54,962 bases of DNA from Alkalihalobacillus sp. CinArs1 (GTDB lineage: Bacteria > Bacillota > Bacilli > Bacillales > Guptibacillaceae), in assembly GCF_947387515.1 (NCBI RefSeq), contig NZ_CANDOB010000007.1:1-54962 (forward strand). Direction: 5' to 3'. Shown here in pieces: positions 24,831-33,204 of the stretch (positions are counted from its first letter, which is position 1; every line of letters starts with the position of its first letter). The position numbers and the translations under genes were made by a program. Under the pieces are notes generated by a model. It was not told the origin of the DNA, ran no database searches, and saw nothing but the letters and a program-made list of their open reading frames with translations.

Positions 24831-26780
24831 ATGAAATGGAAAAGTTTGTTTGAACCGATCAAAATTCGTGAGCTAACCTTACCTAACAGAGTGATGATGG
24901 GCTCGATGCACCTAGGCATTGAAGGCGTTCCAGAAAAAGAGGAAGCGATGATTTCCTTCTATACTGAGCGTGCTGGGGAGTATGGGCCAGGACTGATGGT
25001 TACCGGTGGCATCTCGGTATCACCTGAAGGAGACGGGGGACATCATTTTTTAGGCTTTTATCGAGAAAAAGACCTAACAACGATGAAACGGTTAACAACA
25101 CGTGTGCACCAAGCAGGTGGACGCATCGCCGCTCAGCTTTTTCACGCAGGTCGATACGCTTATTCTGAATTAACCGGCATTCCTGCAGTTGCTCCATCGC
25201 CGATAAGATCTCCGATTCATAGGGAAACTCCAACTGAGCTAACTGAACTTGATATTCTCAACCTGCTTGAATCTTACGCAGAAGCAGGTAGAAAAGCGAA
25301 GGAAGTTGGGTTTGACGCTGTCGAAATTATGGGGTCAGAAGGTTATCTTATTAACCAGTTCATGTCACCAGCTACAAACAAACGTACAGATTATTGGGGA
25401 GGAAGCTTTGAGAAGAGAACGCGCTTTCCGCTAGCGGTGCTGAATGCTGTAAGAAAAGCTGTTGGAGATGATTATCCCATTATCTATCGCCTTTCAGGAA
25501 TGGATCTTGTACCAAACTCTACTACACATGAAGAAACCCTTGCTTTTGCAAAGTTAGTTGAAGAGAACGACGCAGACGTATTAAACATAGGGATCGGCTG
25601 GCACGAATCCACTACTCCTACAATATCGATGATGGTACCAAGGGCAGGATTTATTCAAATCGCCCTCGATATTAAGGAAAAAGTATCGATACCTGTTATC
25701 GGTAGCAACCGAATCAATGATCCTGTTCTTGCTGATGACCTTTTACAGCAGTTAGATATGGTCTCGATGGCAAGGCCGTTTCTTGCAGATCCTAACTTAT
25801 TGCATAAGTCTCAGGCTCAATCTCTTGATCAAATCAATACATGTATCGCTTGTAACCAGGCTTGTCTGGATCATGCGTTTGAAGGAAAAGCCGTCTCATG
25901 TCTTGTGAATCCAAGAGCGGGAAGAGAATACAAGTGGGTTTATAAGAAAGCGAGCGAACGGAAGAAAGTGCTTGTAGTCGGTGGCGGTGTTGCTGGTCTA
26001 GAGTCAGCAAGAGCACACGCCGAACTCGGCCATTCCGTCGTCCTTTATGAAGCGAGTGACTCGATCGGGGGACAGTTCAATCTAGCTCGACAAATCCCAA
26101 TCAAGAAAGAGTTCGATGAAACGGTTAGGTATTATACAACTGAATTAAAACGATTAGGCGTATCGATCAGCCTCAATCACAAACCTTCTACTGAAGACCT
26201 GTTGAATCATTCTCCTGACCTTGTCGTCATTGCAACTGGTGTTGTACCAAGAAAGCCTATTATCCCAGGCGTCGAATTTGCTATACCTTACCCAGATGTA
26301 CTCTCAGGCAGGGCAACCGTAGGAAAGAAAGTCATCATTATCGGTGCAGGGGGCATCGGATGCGACCTCTCTCACTATTTGATCGAACGAGGAGATCACG
26401 AAATATTGATGCTTCGTCGTAACGGAAGGATGGGAGAAGGTCTCGGTAAAACAACGAAATGGGCTATGCTTCAGGATCTTAAGAAACATGGAGTAAAGTT
26501 CCGTACAAACCTCCACTATGAAGAAATCACCGAGGAGGGGCTCGTGATTACGGATGGTGAGACGAATAACAAAGAATTTCTAAAAGCAGATGCTGTTATT
26601 CTAGCAGCAGGTCAAGAGTCTAATCTTCCACAAGAATATGATCGATTGACCGAAAAGGGCATTCAAGTGGCTGTTATTGGTGGCGCGAGGCTTGCTGGAG
26701 AATTAGATGCCAAACGAGCCATCTATGAAGGAGCAAAGATTGCGTTCGAACCGCAATCCATTCCAACAACACAACGTTAA
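24831..26780 (+). CDS. NADH:flavin oxidoreductase / 2,4-dienoyl-CoA reductase family (FadH-like)
   Basis: A 649-residue three-part enzyme: an Old Yellow Enzyme TIM barrel with FMN (about 1-335), a [4Fe-4S] loop with CIACNQACLDH and a fourth Cys in VSCLVNP (about 340-365), and a two-dinucleotide-fold FAD/NAD(P) module (VLVVGGGVAGLESA near 382, VIIIGAGGIGCDL near 505). The architecture is that of E. coli FadH and of trimethylamine dehydrogenase. It likely reduces unsaturated acyl-CoA or a related enone. ATG at 24831 follows GGTGAT by 6 bases. Confidence 0.9.
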   Translation: MKWKSLFEPIKIRELTLPNRVMMGSMHLGIEGVPEKEEAMISFYTERAGEYGPGLMVTGGISVSPEGDGGHHFLGFYREKDLTTMKRLTTRVHQAGGRIAAQLFHAGRYAYSELTGIPAVAPSPIRSPIHRETPTELTELDILNLLESYAEAGRKAKEVGFDAVEIMGSEGYLINQFMSPATNKRTDYWGGSFEKRTRFPLAVLNAVRKAVGDDYPIIYRLSGMDLVPNSTTHEETLAFAKLVEENDADVLNIGIGWHESTTPTISMMVPRAGFIQIALDIKEKVSIPVIGSNRINDPVLADDLLQQLDMVSMARPFLADPNLLHKSQAQSLDQINTCIACNQACLDHAFEGKAVSCLVNPRAGREYKWVYKKASERKKVLVVGGGVAGLESARAHAELGHSVVLYEASDSIGGQFNLARQIPIKKEFDETVRYYTTELKRLGVSISLNHKPSTEDLLNHSPDLVVIATGVVPRKPIIPGVEFAIPYPDVLSGRATVGKKVIIIGAGGIGCDLSHYLIERGDHEILMLRRNGRMGEGLGKTTKWAMLQDLKKHGVKFRTNLHYEEITEEGLVITDGETNNKEFLKADAVILAAGQESNLPQEYDRLTEKGIQVAVIGGARLAGELDAKRAIYEGAKIAFEPQSIPTTQR

Positions 26781-26782
26781 GA

Positions 26783-26810
26783 AGACGGGGCATATCGCCC
26801 CGTCTTTTTC
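26783..26810 (+). terminator. Rho-independent terminator of the flavoenzyme gene
   Basis: AGACGGGGC-ATAT-CGCCCCGTCT followed by TTTTC; lies 2 bases from the convergent csaA stop. Confidence 0.88.
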
Positions 26811-26812
26811 TG

Positions 26813-27142
26813 TTAACCTAGCTTGTCCCCGTTCTTCACCTTCATATCTGGCTGGATTAAGACCACTCCACTTTCTCCGTAAACACCTAACACCAATACT
26901 TCAGACATGAAATCTGCGATTTGACGAGGTGGAAAGTTAATGACAGCTAGCACCTGCTTTCCGATTAAGTCTGTCTTTTCATACAGATCTGTAATCTGAG
27001 CACTAGACTTCTTCACACCGACATCGTCACCAAGATCGACCTTTAGTTTATAAGCCGGCTTTCTTGCTTTTTCAAACGCTTCTACGTCAACAATCTCTCC
27101 AACTCGAATATCTAGCTTCATAAAATCTTCAAACGTTGCCAT
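26813..27142 (-). CDS. csaA: CsaA, tRNA-binding-domain chaperone
   Basis: The 109-residue protein (B. subtilis 110 aa) is a single EMAP-II/Trbp111 OB-fold with FMKLDIRVGEI at the start, ITDLYEKTDLIGKQVLAVINFPPRQI in the middle and SEVLVLG. CsaA forms dimers, binds tRNA, and has been linked to SecA-dependent export. Confidence 0.93.
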   Translation of the reverse strand: MATFEDFMKLDIRVGEIVDVEAFEKARKPAYKLKVDLGDDVGVKKSSAQITDLYEKTDLIGKQVLAVINFPPRQIADFMSEVLVLGVYGESGVVLIQPDMKVKNGDKLG

Positions 27143-27205
27143 CTCTCTACCTGCCTTTATAAAAAGATAAGTAATGCCTTCGACCTCTTTCTCTATTAGT
27201 CCTGC

Positions 27206-27844
27206 TCATTCACTTCTTTTCATAACGAATTCCTTAAGCAACGAGAGTATGTGAGCTGAATCTTGAATCTCGTCACCTAACAAACAAGTAGAGAAGCATT
27301 CGATCAACTTGCGATTCGTTTTATCCTGTTCAGTTGAATACAAGTCTGAAATCGTCAGCGGGTATTCCAACATGGATAAATATCGTTCGATTCGCATCAG
27401 ATACATAACACCGTTGAGAAGATCATACATCTCCTCATTTGTAGCGCTCGTATTCAGCCTGGATTCAATCGAATGTAACAAATTGATCTTACCTGATTGA
27501 ATGGACTCTTTCTTTGGTAATTGAAAAGGCGTATCGCCATATAAAACAAGCTGCTCGAAATATGGAGCTACCACATCTTTTTCTCCACTCATCGTTAGCT
27601 CGTATTCTTCAATCGTCATGCTTCTGAGATGGACTGGAACTCCAGGAAGCTGAGGTAGATAAAGTGGCTTCATCACTTCTTTATGATAGAAGCACCATAC
27701 ATCTAAGTCTGATTTCGGACCCGCTTCTCCCCTGGCAAAACTGCCTGTTAGGATAACCCCTCGTAGTGCAGGAGTCTTCAAGCGATTCACTAATCTTTTT
27801 GCATATGTAGCAAACCTTATAGGCGTTATCTCGGAATTTAACAT
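27206..27844 (-). CDS. nucleotidyltransferase-fold protein
   Basis: A 212-residue protein with a pol-beta-type nucleotidyltransferase core in the first 60 residues: GSFARGEAGPKSDLDVW gives the G-S-x(9)-D-x-D active site. The remainder is helical, like HEPN/KNTase C-terminal domains. Could be an aminoglycoside-type adenylyltransferase relative; the substrate cannot be read from sequence. AAAAGGAG precedes the ATG. Confidence 0.75.
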   Translation of the reverse strand: MLNSEITPIRFATYAKRLVNRLKTPALRGVILTGSFARGEAGPKSDLDVWCFYHKEVMKPLYLPQLPGVPVHLRSMTIEEYELTMSGEKDVVAPYFEQLVLYGDTPFQLPKKESIQSGKINLLHSIESRLNTSATNEEMYDLLNGVMYLMRIERYLSMLEYPLTISDLYSTEQDKTNRKLIECFSTCLLGDEIQDSAHILSLLKEFVMKRSE

Positions 27845-27873
27845 AAGTTCCTTCTCCTTTTTATAACGAGACC

Positions 27874-28596
27874 CTAAGAAGGAGCAAGCGTATGTTGAGA
27901 CTGGTCCGTTCCATTTGTTAAGAACTGATACACTTTTTGAATAACATCATCGCGATCATCACCATGACAGATTAGGTGGCGTGAACAATCCATCACGTGA
28001 AATTGCTTTTGTTTTGAACCAATCGTCTGATAAATGGTATGTGCTGTTTTATAAGGAACCATACTATCGAGCTTCCCTTGCAGGATCAAGGTAGGTACCT
28101 TTACATCGCGAAATGAGGGTCTTAATTTCTGAACGAGCTTTCTGAATTGAAGGGATGCTTGGAAAGGTGTTACTTTAAGTTTCTCTTTATAACGAATGTA
28201 AAGTTCATTTTGGCTAATTTGCCCTCTGCTCGTATCTAACACCATTCTGCCGATATCTTTTACCATCTGAACGGGGTGGATGTAGCGATAGGCTGCACTT
28301 AACAATACAAGTTTCTCAACTTTGTATGCTGTAGCAAGATAACCTGCTAACACTCCGCCCATCGAGAACCCTACGAGATAAACGGTGTCACATGTTTCTA
28401 GGAGCTCTTTAAGCTTTTCTTCCGCTGTATCGATCCATTCCTGAAAGGAGACGCCATGTAATGTTTCGTACTCTCCATGGCCTGGTAACGTAGGAACAGA
28501 AATTTTCCAATCGGTATGTTCTCTAAGGTAATCTGCAAGAGGTTCTACCTCATATGGAGCACCAGTAAATCCATGAATCAACATACATCCTACCAT
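27874..28596 (-). CDS. alpha/beta hydrolase, carboxylesterase
   Basis: A 240-residue serine hydrolase resembling Geobacillus Est30 and B. subtilis YvaK. The oxyanion HGF motif is in MLIHGFTGAP, the nucleophile in VGFSMGG, the acid in GKLDSMVP and the His in CSRHLICHGDDRD. ATG at 28596 follows ATGAGG by 7-8 bases; the frame extends seven codons to a GTG. It precedes the nucleotidyltransferase gene by 29 bases, possibly co-transcribed. Confidence 0.87.
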   Translation of the reverse strand: MVGCMLIHGFTGAPYEVEPLADYLREHTDWKISVPTLPGHGEYETLHGVSFQEWIDTAEEKLKELLETCDTVYLVGFSMGGVLAGYLATAYKVEKLVLLSAAYRYIHPVQMVKDIGRMVLDTSRGQISQNELYIRYKEKLKVTPFQASLQFRKLVQKLRPSFRDVKVPTLILQGKLDSMVPYKTAHTIYQTIGSKQKQFHVMDCSRHLICHGDDRDDVIQKVYQFLTNGTDQSQHTLAPS

Positions 28597-28681
28597 GATC
28601 AAAACCTCATCTTTCACAAGTTATCGTGTACTACTAGTATATCACCAGCAGTGATTCACCTGTGAACGATCAAGATTCTCC

Positions 28682-29170
28682 CTATTTTCTGAATGAAACT
28701 TTCGGTGTATAGCGTTCGTGTTGCTCTTCCCGCAATGAGCTTGAACAGTTTGGACAAATAATGGCTTTCGAGGGGATCGCAGTACAACAAAGAGGACACT
28801 CTTTGCGTGTCATCGCGTTCATTGGATCTTGTCCTGGTTTTCGCCATCGATTAAGCTGCCGTACAACAAGAAACACGGCGAAGAAAATAATGAGGAAACG
28901 AAGACCAGTAGATAAAAACAACCCATAGTTGATCGTTGCGGCGCCAGCTTCTCTAGCATCCGCTAAGGAAGAGTAGGTATGCCCGTTCAAGCTTATATAT
29001 AACTCAGAGAAATTGATTCTCGCTAGTAAGAGACCTATTGGCGGAAGGATGATATCAGTCACGAGCGAGTCTATAAAGCTGCTAAAAGCCGCACCAAGGA
29101 CCATTCCTATTCCCATATCAGCTGCACTACCTCTAATTGCAAACTGTCGGAACTCATGTAAAAGACCCAT
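28682..29170 (-). CDS. mscL: large-conductance mechanosensitive channel with C-terminal zinc ribbon
   Basis: The first 110 residues are a normal MscL: FRQFAIRGSAADMGIGMVLGAAF (TM1, pore) and the second membrane helix near 82-105. The usual C-terminal cytoplasmic helix bundle is replaced by a zinc ribbon with C125-x2-C128 and C139-x2-C142 and a basic tail, giving 162 residues rather than about 130. The ATG at 29170 (GGGAGTGG 6 bases upstream) is chosen. MscL opens under membrane tension to release solutes. Confidence 0.92.
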   Translation of the reverse strand: MGLLHEFRQFAIRGSAADMGIGMVLGAAFSSFIDSLVTDIILPPIGLLLARINFSELYISLNGHTYSSLADAREAGAATINYGLFLSTGLRFLIIFFAVFLVVRQLNRWRKPGQDPMNAMTRKECPLCCTAIPSKAIICPNCSSSLREEQHERYTPKVSFRK

Positions 29171-29251
29171 CGAAAACCACTCCCTTACTACCTCATTTCT
29201 ATGCAAAAAGTAAACAAGCTATGATGACGATCAATAGTTAGAGCAAAACAC

Positions 29252-29282
29252 AAAAAAAGACCGCCGAACGTATCGACAGTCT
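29252..29282 (-). terminator. terminator after the thioredoxin-like gene
   Basis: On the minus strand AGAC...GTCT form the base of an imperfect hairpin followed by TTTTTTTG. Confidence 0.65.
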
Positions 29283-29288
29283 AACACT

Positions 29289-29753
29289 TTATTTATTTGA
29301 TTCGATCCATGTCTTAAAGTTTTCCTCAGGCTGTGAGCCTACAATGCGATCGACTTCCTCACCATTTTCGAATTTAACCACTGTAGGTGTGCTTTCGATT
29401 CTGTAGTCGTTCCAACCTTGTTCGAATTCTAGGATGTTATATTTCTTAAGGTCGATGCCCATGTCTTCTGCAAGAGGTACTAATACAGGTGATGTATTTT
29501 GACAATGTACACAATCAGGACTATAGAAATAAACAAATACGTCTTCTTCATTCGAAAGCTTTTCATCTAATTCTTCAGGTAGGATTTGATTTTGGTACAA
29601 AGGATCATCTAGCTGATCGATCGTTCCTTGCTCTAATGAATCTTTTCCATAAGGGTTGTCTTCACTCTTCTCACTATTGGAATAGCTTGTAATGAAAGCT
29701 AAGGCACCGAATAATACGATGATGATTCCAAGGAATATGATGATTTTTTTCAT
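29289..29753 (-). CDS. membrane-anchored thioredoxin-like protein (BdbA-like)
   Basis: A 154-residue protein with an N-terminal membrane anchor (about 4-24) and an extracytoplasmic thioredoxin fold. The redox motif is C-V-H-C in YFYSPDCVHCQNTSP and the cis-proline is in STPTVVKF. It overlaps the DsbB-like gene by one base (TAATG), so the two form a disulfide-forming pair, with this protein the dithiol partner. Confidence 0.88.
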   Translation of the reverse strand: MKKIIIFLGIIIVLFGALAFITSYSNSEKSEDNPYGKDSLEQGTIDQLDDPLYQNQILPEELDEKLSNEEDVFVYFYSPDCVHCQNTSPVLVPLAEDMGIDLKKYNILEFEQGWNDYRIESTPTVVKFENGEEVDRIVGSQPEENFKTWIESNK

Positions 29754-30187
29754 TATTTTCCTTCCTCCTTCTTCTGCATAGCCAATACGACCATAATAAC
29801 ACTAATAATGGTAAACCCAGTTAAAGCTAAGAACGGGATTGTAATAAATCCGAATGCGTTAATATATTCACCAGTACACGGAACTCTTCCACATGCCGGA
29901 GAGGACTCAGCGAAGAAGGTTGTTTTCTGAATCAAGTAATGATAGAACGAAACGCAAACCCCGATAAGCGAAATAGGAAGAACATACAGCCATTGTCCTG
30001 CATCTTTCTTTACAGCTGCTATTCCAAGTACGATCACTAGAGGATACATCAAGATGCGTTGATACCAACATAACACACATGGTTCATACCCCAGGATTTC
30101 TGAGAAGTACAAGCTTCCAGCCATAGCCATTACTGCAGTGGCCCAGGCACCAAACAATAAGTACTCTTTCTTATTTTCGTAACTCAT
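29753..30187 (-). CDS. bdbC: disulfide bond formation protein BdbC (DsbB family)
   Basis: A 144-residue four-helix membrane protein with both DsbB cysteine pairs: C-V-L-C before WYQR near residue 37 and CGRVPC near residue 97. It passes electrons from the thioredoxin-like partner to quinone. Length and motifs match B. subtilis BdbB/BdbC. Confidence 0.93.
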   Translation of the reverse strand: MSYENKKEYLLFGAWATAVMAMAGSLYFSEILGYEPCVLCWYQRILMYPLVIVLGIAAVKKDAGQWLYVLPISLIGVCVSFYHYLIQKTTFFAESSPACGRVPCTGEYINAFGFITIPFLALTGFTIISVIMVVLAMQKKEEGK

Positions 30188-30257
30188 TCGTGTAACCTCT
30201 CTTAAACGATATAATGGTCTAATCTATATGGCAGCATACTTAATAAAGCCCACCTAT

Positions 30258-30287
30258 AGCATACGTGATATGTATTCCTTTGCACAA
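30258..30287 (-). promoter_or_regulatory. possible promoter of the bdbC pair
   Basis: On the minus strand TTGTGC (30282-30287), 18 bases, TATGCT (30258-30263), about 70 bases before the start codon. Confidence 0.35.
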
Positions 30288-30329
30288 CTTTTCCTATCTA
30301 ACGTTTGATAAGTTGTCACAACCCAAAAG

Positions 30330-30487
30330 AAAAAAGACCCTGCAGAAGCAGCGTCAAGATATAAAAGGTGAATGTATTGCAACTAAGTAAAATAGCTACC
30401 GGTGCAGGCAGCTATTTGAAGGGGGAACTTCTCTTCTTCTTTGAAATGAACAATGTCGGGGAACACAATTCATTTTCATTTCCTTAT
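30330..30487 (-). ncRNA. candidate Fur-regulated small RNA, FsrA-like
   Basis: Transcription from the promoter at 30494-30522 would give an RNA with no convincing ORF. It carries two C-rich single-stranded stretches (GTTCCCCG and GTTCCCCCTTC), then an 11-bp hairpin (30390-30417, AAATAGCTGCC/GGTAGCTATTT) followed by TTACTT, and about 40 bases later a stronger terminator (30336-30355, GACGCTGC/GCAGGGTC, one mismatch, then TTTTTTC). The 3' end may be at either hairpin, giving about 100 or 158 nt. C-rich unpaired regions and Fur control are the hallmarks of B. subtilis FsrA, which represses iron-using proteins. No sequence identity to FsrA is claimed. Confidence 0.6.
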
Positions 30488-30489
30488 GT

Positions 30490-30508
30490 GATAATGATAA
30501 TCTTTATC
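30490..30508. promoter_or_regulatory. Fur box overlapping the small-RNA promoter
   Basis: GATAATGATAATCTTTATC matches the 19-bp Fur consensus GATAATGATAATCATTATC at 18 of 19 positions and covers the -10 region of the minus-strand promoter. Confidence 0.88.
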
Positions 30509-30522
30509 AATTAAAAAGTCAA
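30494..30522 (-). promoter_or_regulatory. SigA promoter of the small RNA
   Basis: On the minus strand TTGACT (30517-30522), exactly 17 bases, TATCAT (30494-30499). It lies at the 3' end of the small membrane protein gene, whose stop codon is within the -35 box. Confidence 0.75.
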
Positions 30523-30689
30523 TAGCCTTTTTTAATTGTTAGGTGAGGTACTTTTTCTATAAGTCGCGTGCTTCTATTTCGTAAATATCCACTCTTTTTG
30601 GCTTCCGATCTCAGAATGAATGCAAATGTAGCAAACGATGCAATTAGAATCATGAAAAACAATAACAGCTGTATAGTTTCTACCATCAT
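30519..30689 (-). CDS. small single-span membrane protein (56 aa), Fur-controlled
   Basis: A 56-codon ORF starting with two ATG codons after AGAGGTGAG. Residues 4-26 form one transmembrane helix; the rest is basic (K31, K32, R37, R39, R42). I do not recognise it. A Fur-box-like site overlaps its promoter and the Fur-controlled small RNA starts at its stop codon, so it is probably made under iron starvation. Confidence 0.65.
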   Translation of the reverse strand: MMVETIQLLLFFMILIASFATFAFILRSEAKKSGYLRNRSTRLIEKVPHLTIKKGY

Positions 30690-30715
30690 CTCACCTCTCG
30701 TCTAAATTTTAACTT

Positions 30716-30744
30716 ATTATATCATCCATAGTTGATAATGAGAA
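30716..30744 (-). promoter_or_regulatory. promoter of the 56-aa membrane protein gene
   Basis: On the minus strand TTCTCA (30739-30744), 17 bases, perfect TATAAT (30716-30721). The -35 lies inside the second Fur-box-like site. Confidence 0.55.
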
Positions 30745-30752
30745 GCATTTTC
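30734..30752. promoter_or_regulatory. second Fur-box-like site
   Basis: GATAATGAGAAGCATTTTC matches the Fur consensus at 15 of 19 positions, over the -35 box of the membrane-protein promoter and 25 bases from the divergent aldo/keto reductase promoter. Confidence 0.6.
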
Positions 30753-30776
30753 AATGAAAGTGTTAGTTCATTATAG

Positions 30777-30805
30777 TTGTGCAAACGCTTGTATTTTTTT
30801 ATGAT
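30777..30805 (+). promoter_or_regulatory. promoter of the aldo/keto reductase gene
   Basis: TTGTGC (30777-30782), 17 bases, TATGAT (30800-30805), 40 bases before the start codon. Confidence 0.45.
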
Positions 30806-30845
30806 AGTAGGTGTACGAACTATAGCTCATTCAGGAGGTTTATCT

Positions 30846-31748
30846 ATGCAGCGCGTTAATCTAGGCGAAGATCTATCTTTTTCACGTATTATTCACGGAC
30901 TATGGCGTCTTGCAGACTGGGATCAGTCGAGCGAAGAAACGTTAGCCCTAATTGAACACAACCTTGAACGTGGGATCACTACTTTTGACCATGCAGACAT
31001 ATATGGCAGTTACGAGTGTGAAGAACTATTCGGTAAGGCTTTAGCTCTTAAACCGTCTTTAAGACAAGAGATGGAGATCGTAACAAAGTGCGGCATCGTT
31101 CTCGAATCTCCAAACCGCCCTTCTCATACATCTCATATTTACAACACGAGCAAAGAACATATCATTGCTTCAGCAGAGCAATCACTGAAGTCTCTTGGCA
31201 CTGACTATATCGATGCGCTCCTTATTCATCGGCCTGATCCGTTTATGGACCCTGAACAAGTAGCAGAAGCCTTCTCTACTCTCCAAAGAGACGGAAAGGT
31301 ACGCCATTTCGGTGTATCGAACTTTAAGCAACATCAGTTCAACATGCTTCAATCTTATGTCGATCAACCACTCATCACGAATCAGATCGAACTGTCGGCA
31401 TATAACCTGGAAAACTTTGAAGATGGCACTCTTAACTTATGTCAGGAAAAGCGCGTAAAACCGATGGCTTGGTCTCCTCTTGCTGGAGGAAACGTATTTA
31501 GCGCAACTGACGAAAAGGCAGCTCGTTTACGCCAGACATTAGAAAAGGTTGCTTCAGAAATTGGTGCGGAGGGAATCGACCAAGTCCTTTATGCTTGGCT
31601 TCTTAACCATCCAGCGGACATTATGCCGATCGTTGGATCAGGTAAAACGCATCGCATCGATAGTGCGATTGGTGCGCTTTCGTTATCCTTAACACGTGAC
31701 CAATGGTTTGACATCCTCACTAGCTCTATGGGCCACGACATTCCATAA
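30846..31748 (+). CDS. aldo/keto reductase (YcsN-like)
   Basis: A 300-residue TIM-barrel NADPH oxidoreductase. The catalytic tetrad region is seen as TFDHADIYGSYECEE (Asp, Tyr) and the conserved Lys in EIVTKCG; ALLIHRPDP and FGVSNF follow, with the C-terminal PIVGSGKTHRI cofactor loop. Length matches B. subtilis YcsN. The ATG at 30846 follows AGGAGG by 7 bases; the frame continues upstream without a site. Confidence 0.9.
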   Translation: MQRVNLGEDLSFSRIIHGLWRLADWDQSSEETLALIEHNLERGITTFDHADIYGSYECEELFGKALALKPSLRQEMEIVTKCGIVLESPNRPSHTSHIYNTSKEHIIASAEQSLKSLGTDYIDALLIHRPDPFMDPEQVAEAFSTLQRDGKVRHFGVSNFKQHQFNMLQSYVDQPLITNQIELSAYNLENFEDGTLNLCQEKRVKPMAWSPLAGGNVFSATDEKAARLRQTLEKVASEIGAEGIDQVLYAWLLNHPADIMPIVGSGKTHRIDSAIGALSLSLTRDQWFDILTSSMGHDIP

Positions 31749-31753
31749 AAGAC

Positions 31754-31785
31754 AAGCGTCCGGGCACATTCCGGACGCTTTCTTT
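31754..31785 (+). terminator. terminator of the aldo/keto reductase gene
   Basis: AAGCGTCCGG pairs with CCGGACGCTT over a 7-base loop, then TCTTT. Confidence 0.85.
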
Positions 31786-31823
31786 ATGAACACTATTCTG
31801 TTAAACAAACGTTTGATTGAATG

Positions 31824-32210
31824 CTATGATTTCTCATTCGTTATGATCTCAGCTATCGAAAATTTCCTACTTCCTGTTACAGCTAAAATAATAGACAGCC
31901 CTAGTAATGATAATGGAAACTCAAACCCGCCAATCAACCCCATCTGAAGCTTCGCAAGGACGATTGCTCCAAGCATCGTCAATCCTAGAATGATTGCAGA
32001 AGGAACAACGAAAACACCAAGGATAAGTGCAGCCCCACCTGCTGCTTCAACGATAGCAGTAAAATAAGCAAGCCAAGCAGGTTGTCCTATCTTTTCAAAT
32101 AGTGCAACCGTATTATCCATGCCAGCGAGTTTCTGGATTCCATGAGCAAACATGATCACTCCTAATATTAACCGCCCTGCCAAAAGACCCCATTCTACTC
32201 TACGATTCAC
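31824..32210 (-). CDS. DoxX family membrane protein
   Basis: A 128-residue protein with four transmembrane helices and the DoxX features GRLILGVIMFAHGIQKL and GGAALILGVF. DoxX proteins belong to membrane redox or detoxification systems; the role here is unknown. GTG at 32210 has GAGG 8 bases before it and begins MNRRVEWGLL like other DoxX proteins; the ATG at 32237 lacks a site. Confidence 0.85.
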   Translation of the reverse strand: MNRRVEWGLLAGRLILGVIMFAHGIQKLAGMDNTVALFEKIGQPAWLAYFTAIVEAAGGAALILGVFVVPSAIILGLTMLGAIVLAKLQMGLIGGFEFPLSLLGLSIILAVTGSRKFSIAEIITNEKS

Positions 32211-32287
32211 ATTATGCACCTCATTTAATGTTTTCATAGCTAACGATGCGTTTACGTCATTAGATCAGTTTAAAATCCAAACTATCG

Positions 32288-33058
32288 TTACGGAACTTGC
32301 TTATCGATCATATCAAAGCTTGGAATTAATTCAGATAAAGGGACGATCGTTGCGTCTGATTGGTAGATAGGGATGTATTCGTTTAACACTTGAACCATCT
32401 TCTTCCCAGCTATCCCTACGTGTCCTATCGCGATATGGTTTTCGTCGTCATTAAGAAGCTTCTCAAGCTCTCTTGCTTTCTTACTCATGTGACTGATCGT
32501 ATAAATATCATCGAAGAACAGTTCATTCTCGAGATAAGGGACTCCTATTTCGTTCGCTAACTTTGGAATAACGCTTTTATCCGTTGTTTTACTATCGAGA
32601 TAATACAACCCTCTTTCCCTACAAACATCCAACACGATTCTCATTACGCGTTCATCTGCGGTTGCTTTTGATCCCATATGATGATTCATTCCAACCGCAT
32701 ATGGAACATCGTCGATCGCACGCGAAATTCTTTTTCTTATTTCTTTATTACTGAGGTTCGTTGTTATCGCGCCTGGTCCAAGCCAGCTCGACTTTCCTCT
32801 TAGTGGTTCCATAGGAATATGTACAATCACTTCATGCCCCTTTTTGTGAGCTAATTTGGCATCTTCTTTTGTAGTTGAAAGAAAAGGCATGATTGCAATC
32901 GTTAATGGTACAGGAAGTTCAAGCATTTCCTCTGTTCCACCCATATTATTTCCAAAATCATCGATTACGATCGCAAGTTCAGAACGCCCCCCGCTCTCTG
33001 CATAAGTCGGAGACCACAGGAAATTTAGAACAATTATAGTAAGAAACAAAATTCTCAT
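32288..33058 (-). CDS. secreted divergent polysaccharide deacetylase (YibQ family)
   Basis: A 256-residue protein with a signal peptide (cleavage likely near residue 20, TYA-ES) and a degenerate NodB-like barrel: IVIDDFGNNMGG at the start, IPMEPL, MNHHMGSKAT with a possible metal His pair, and HVGIAGKK. Members are called divergent polysaccharide deacetylases; activity is largely unproven. AAGGAGG lies upstream. Confidence 0.88.
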   Translation of the reverse strand: MRILFLTIIVLNFLWSPTYAESGGRSELAIVIDDFGNNMGGTEEMLELPVPLTIAIMPFLSTTKEDAKLAHKKGHEVIVHIPMEPLRGKSSWLGPGAITTNLSNKEIRKRISRAIDDVPYAVGMNHHMGSKATADERVMRIVLDVCRERGLYYLDSKTTDKSVIPKLANEIGVPYLENELFFDDIYTISHMSKKARELEKLLNDDENHIAIGHVGIAGKKMVQVLNEYIPIYQSDATIVPLSELIPSFDMIDKQVP

Positions 33059-33204
33059 TCAACAAACCTCCTTTCCATTAAAATTCCCAGCATAAACGAA
33101 TTTCATGAATGTATAACCTAATCTTTCATCACATGTTTTCTTCAAAGTGTTGAAGGGCATAGTAAAGTTAGACTAGTTATTTTGCACGAAAAGGAGAGGA
33201 CAAC

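Noticed and set aside
30395-30480. 27-codon ORF inside the candidate small RNA (starts MKMNCVPRH)
   Set aside because: No proper ribosome binding site and no protein-like composition; the C-rich stretches fit an RNA role better.
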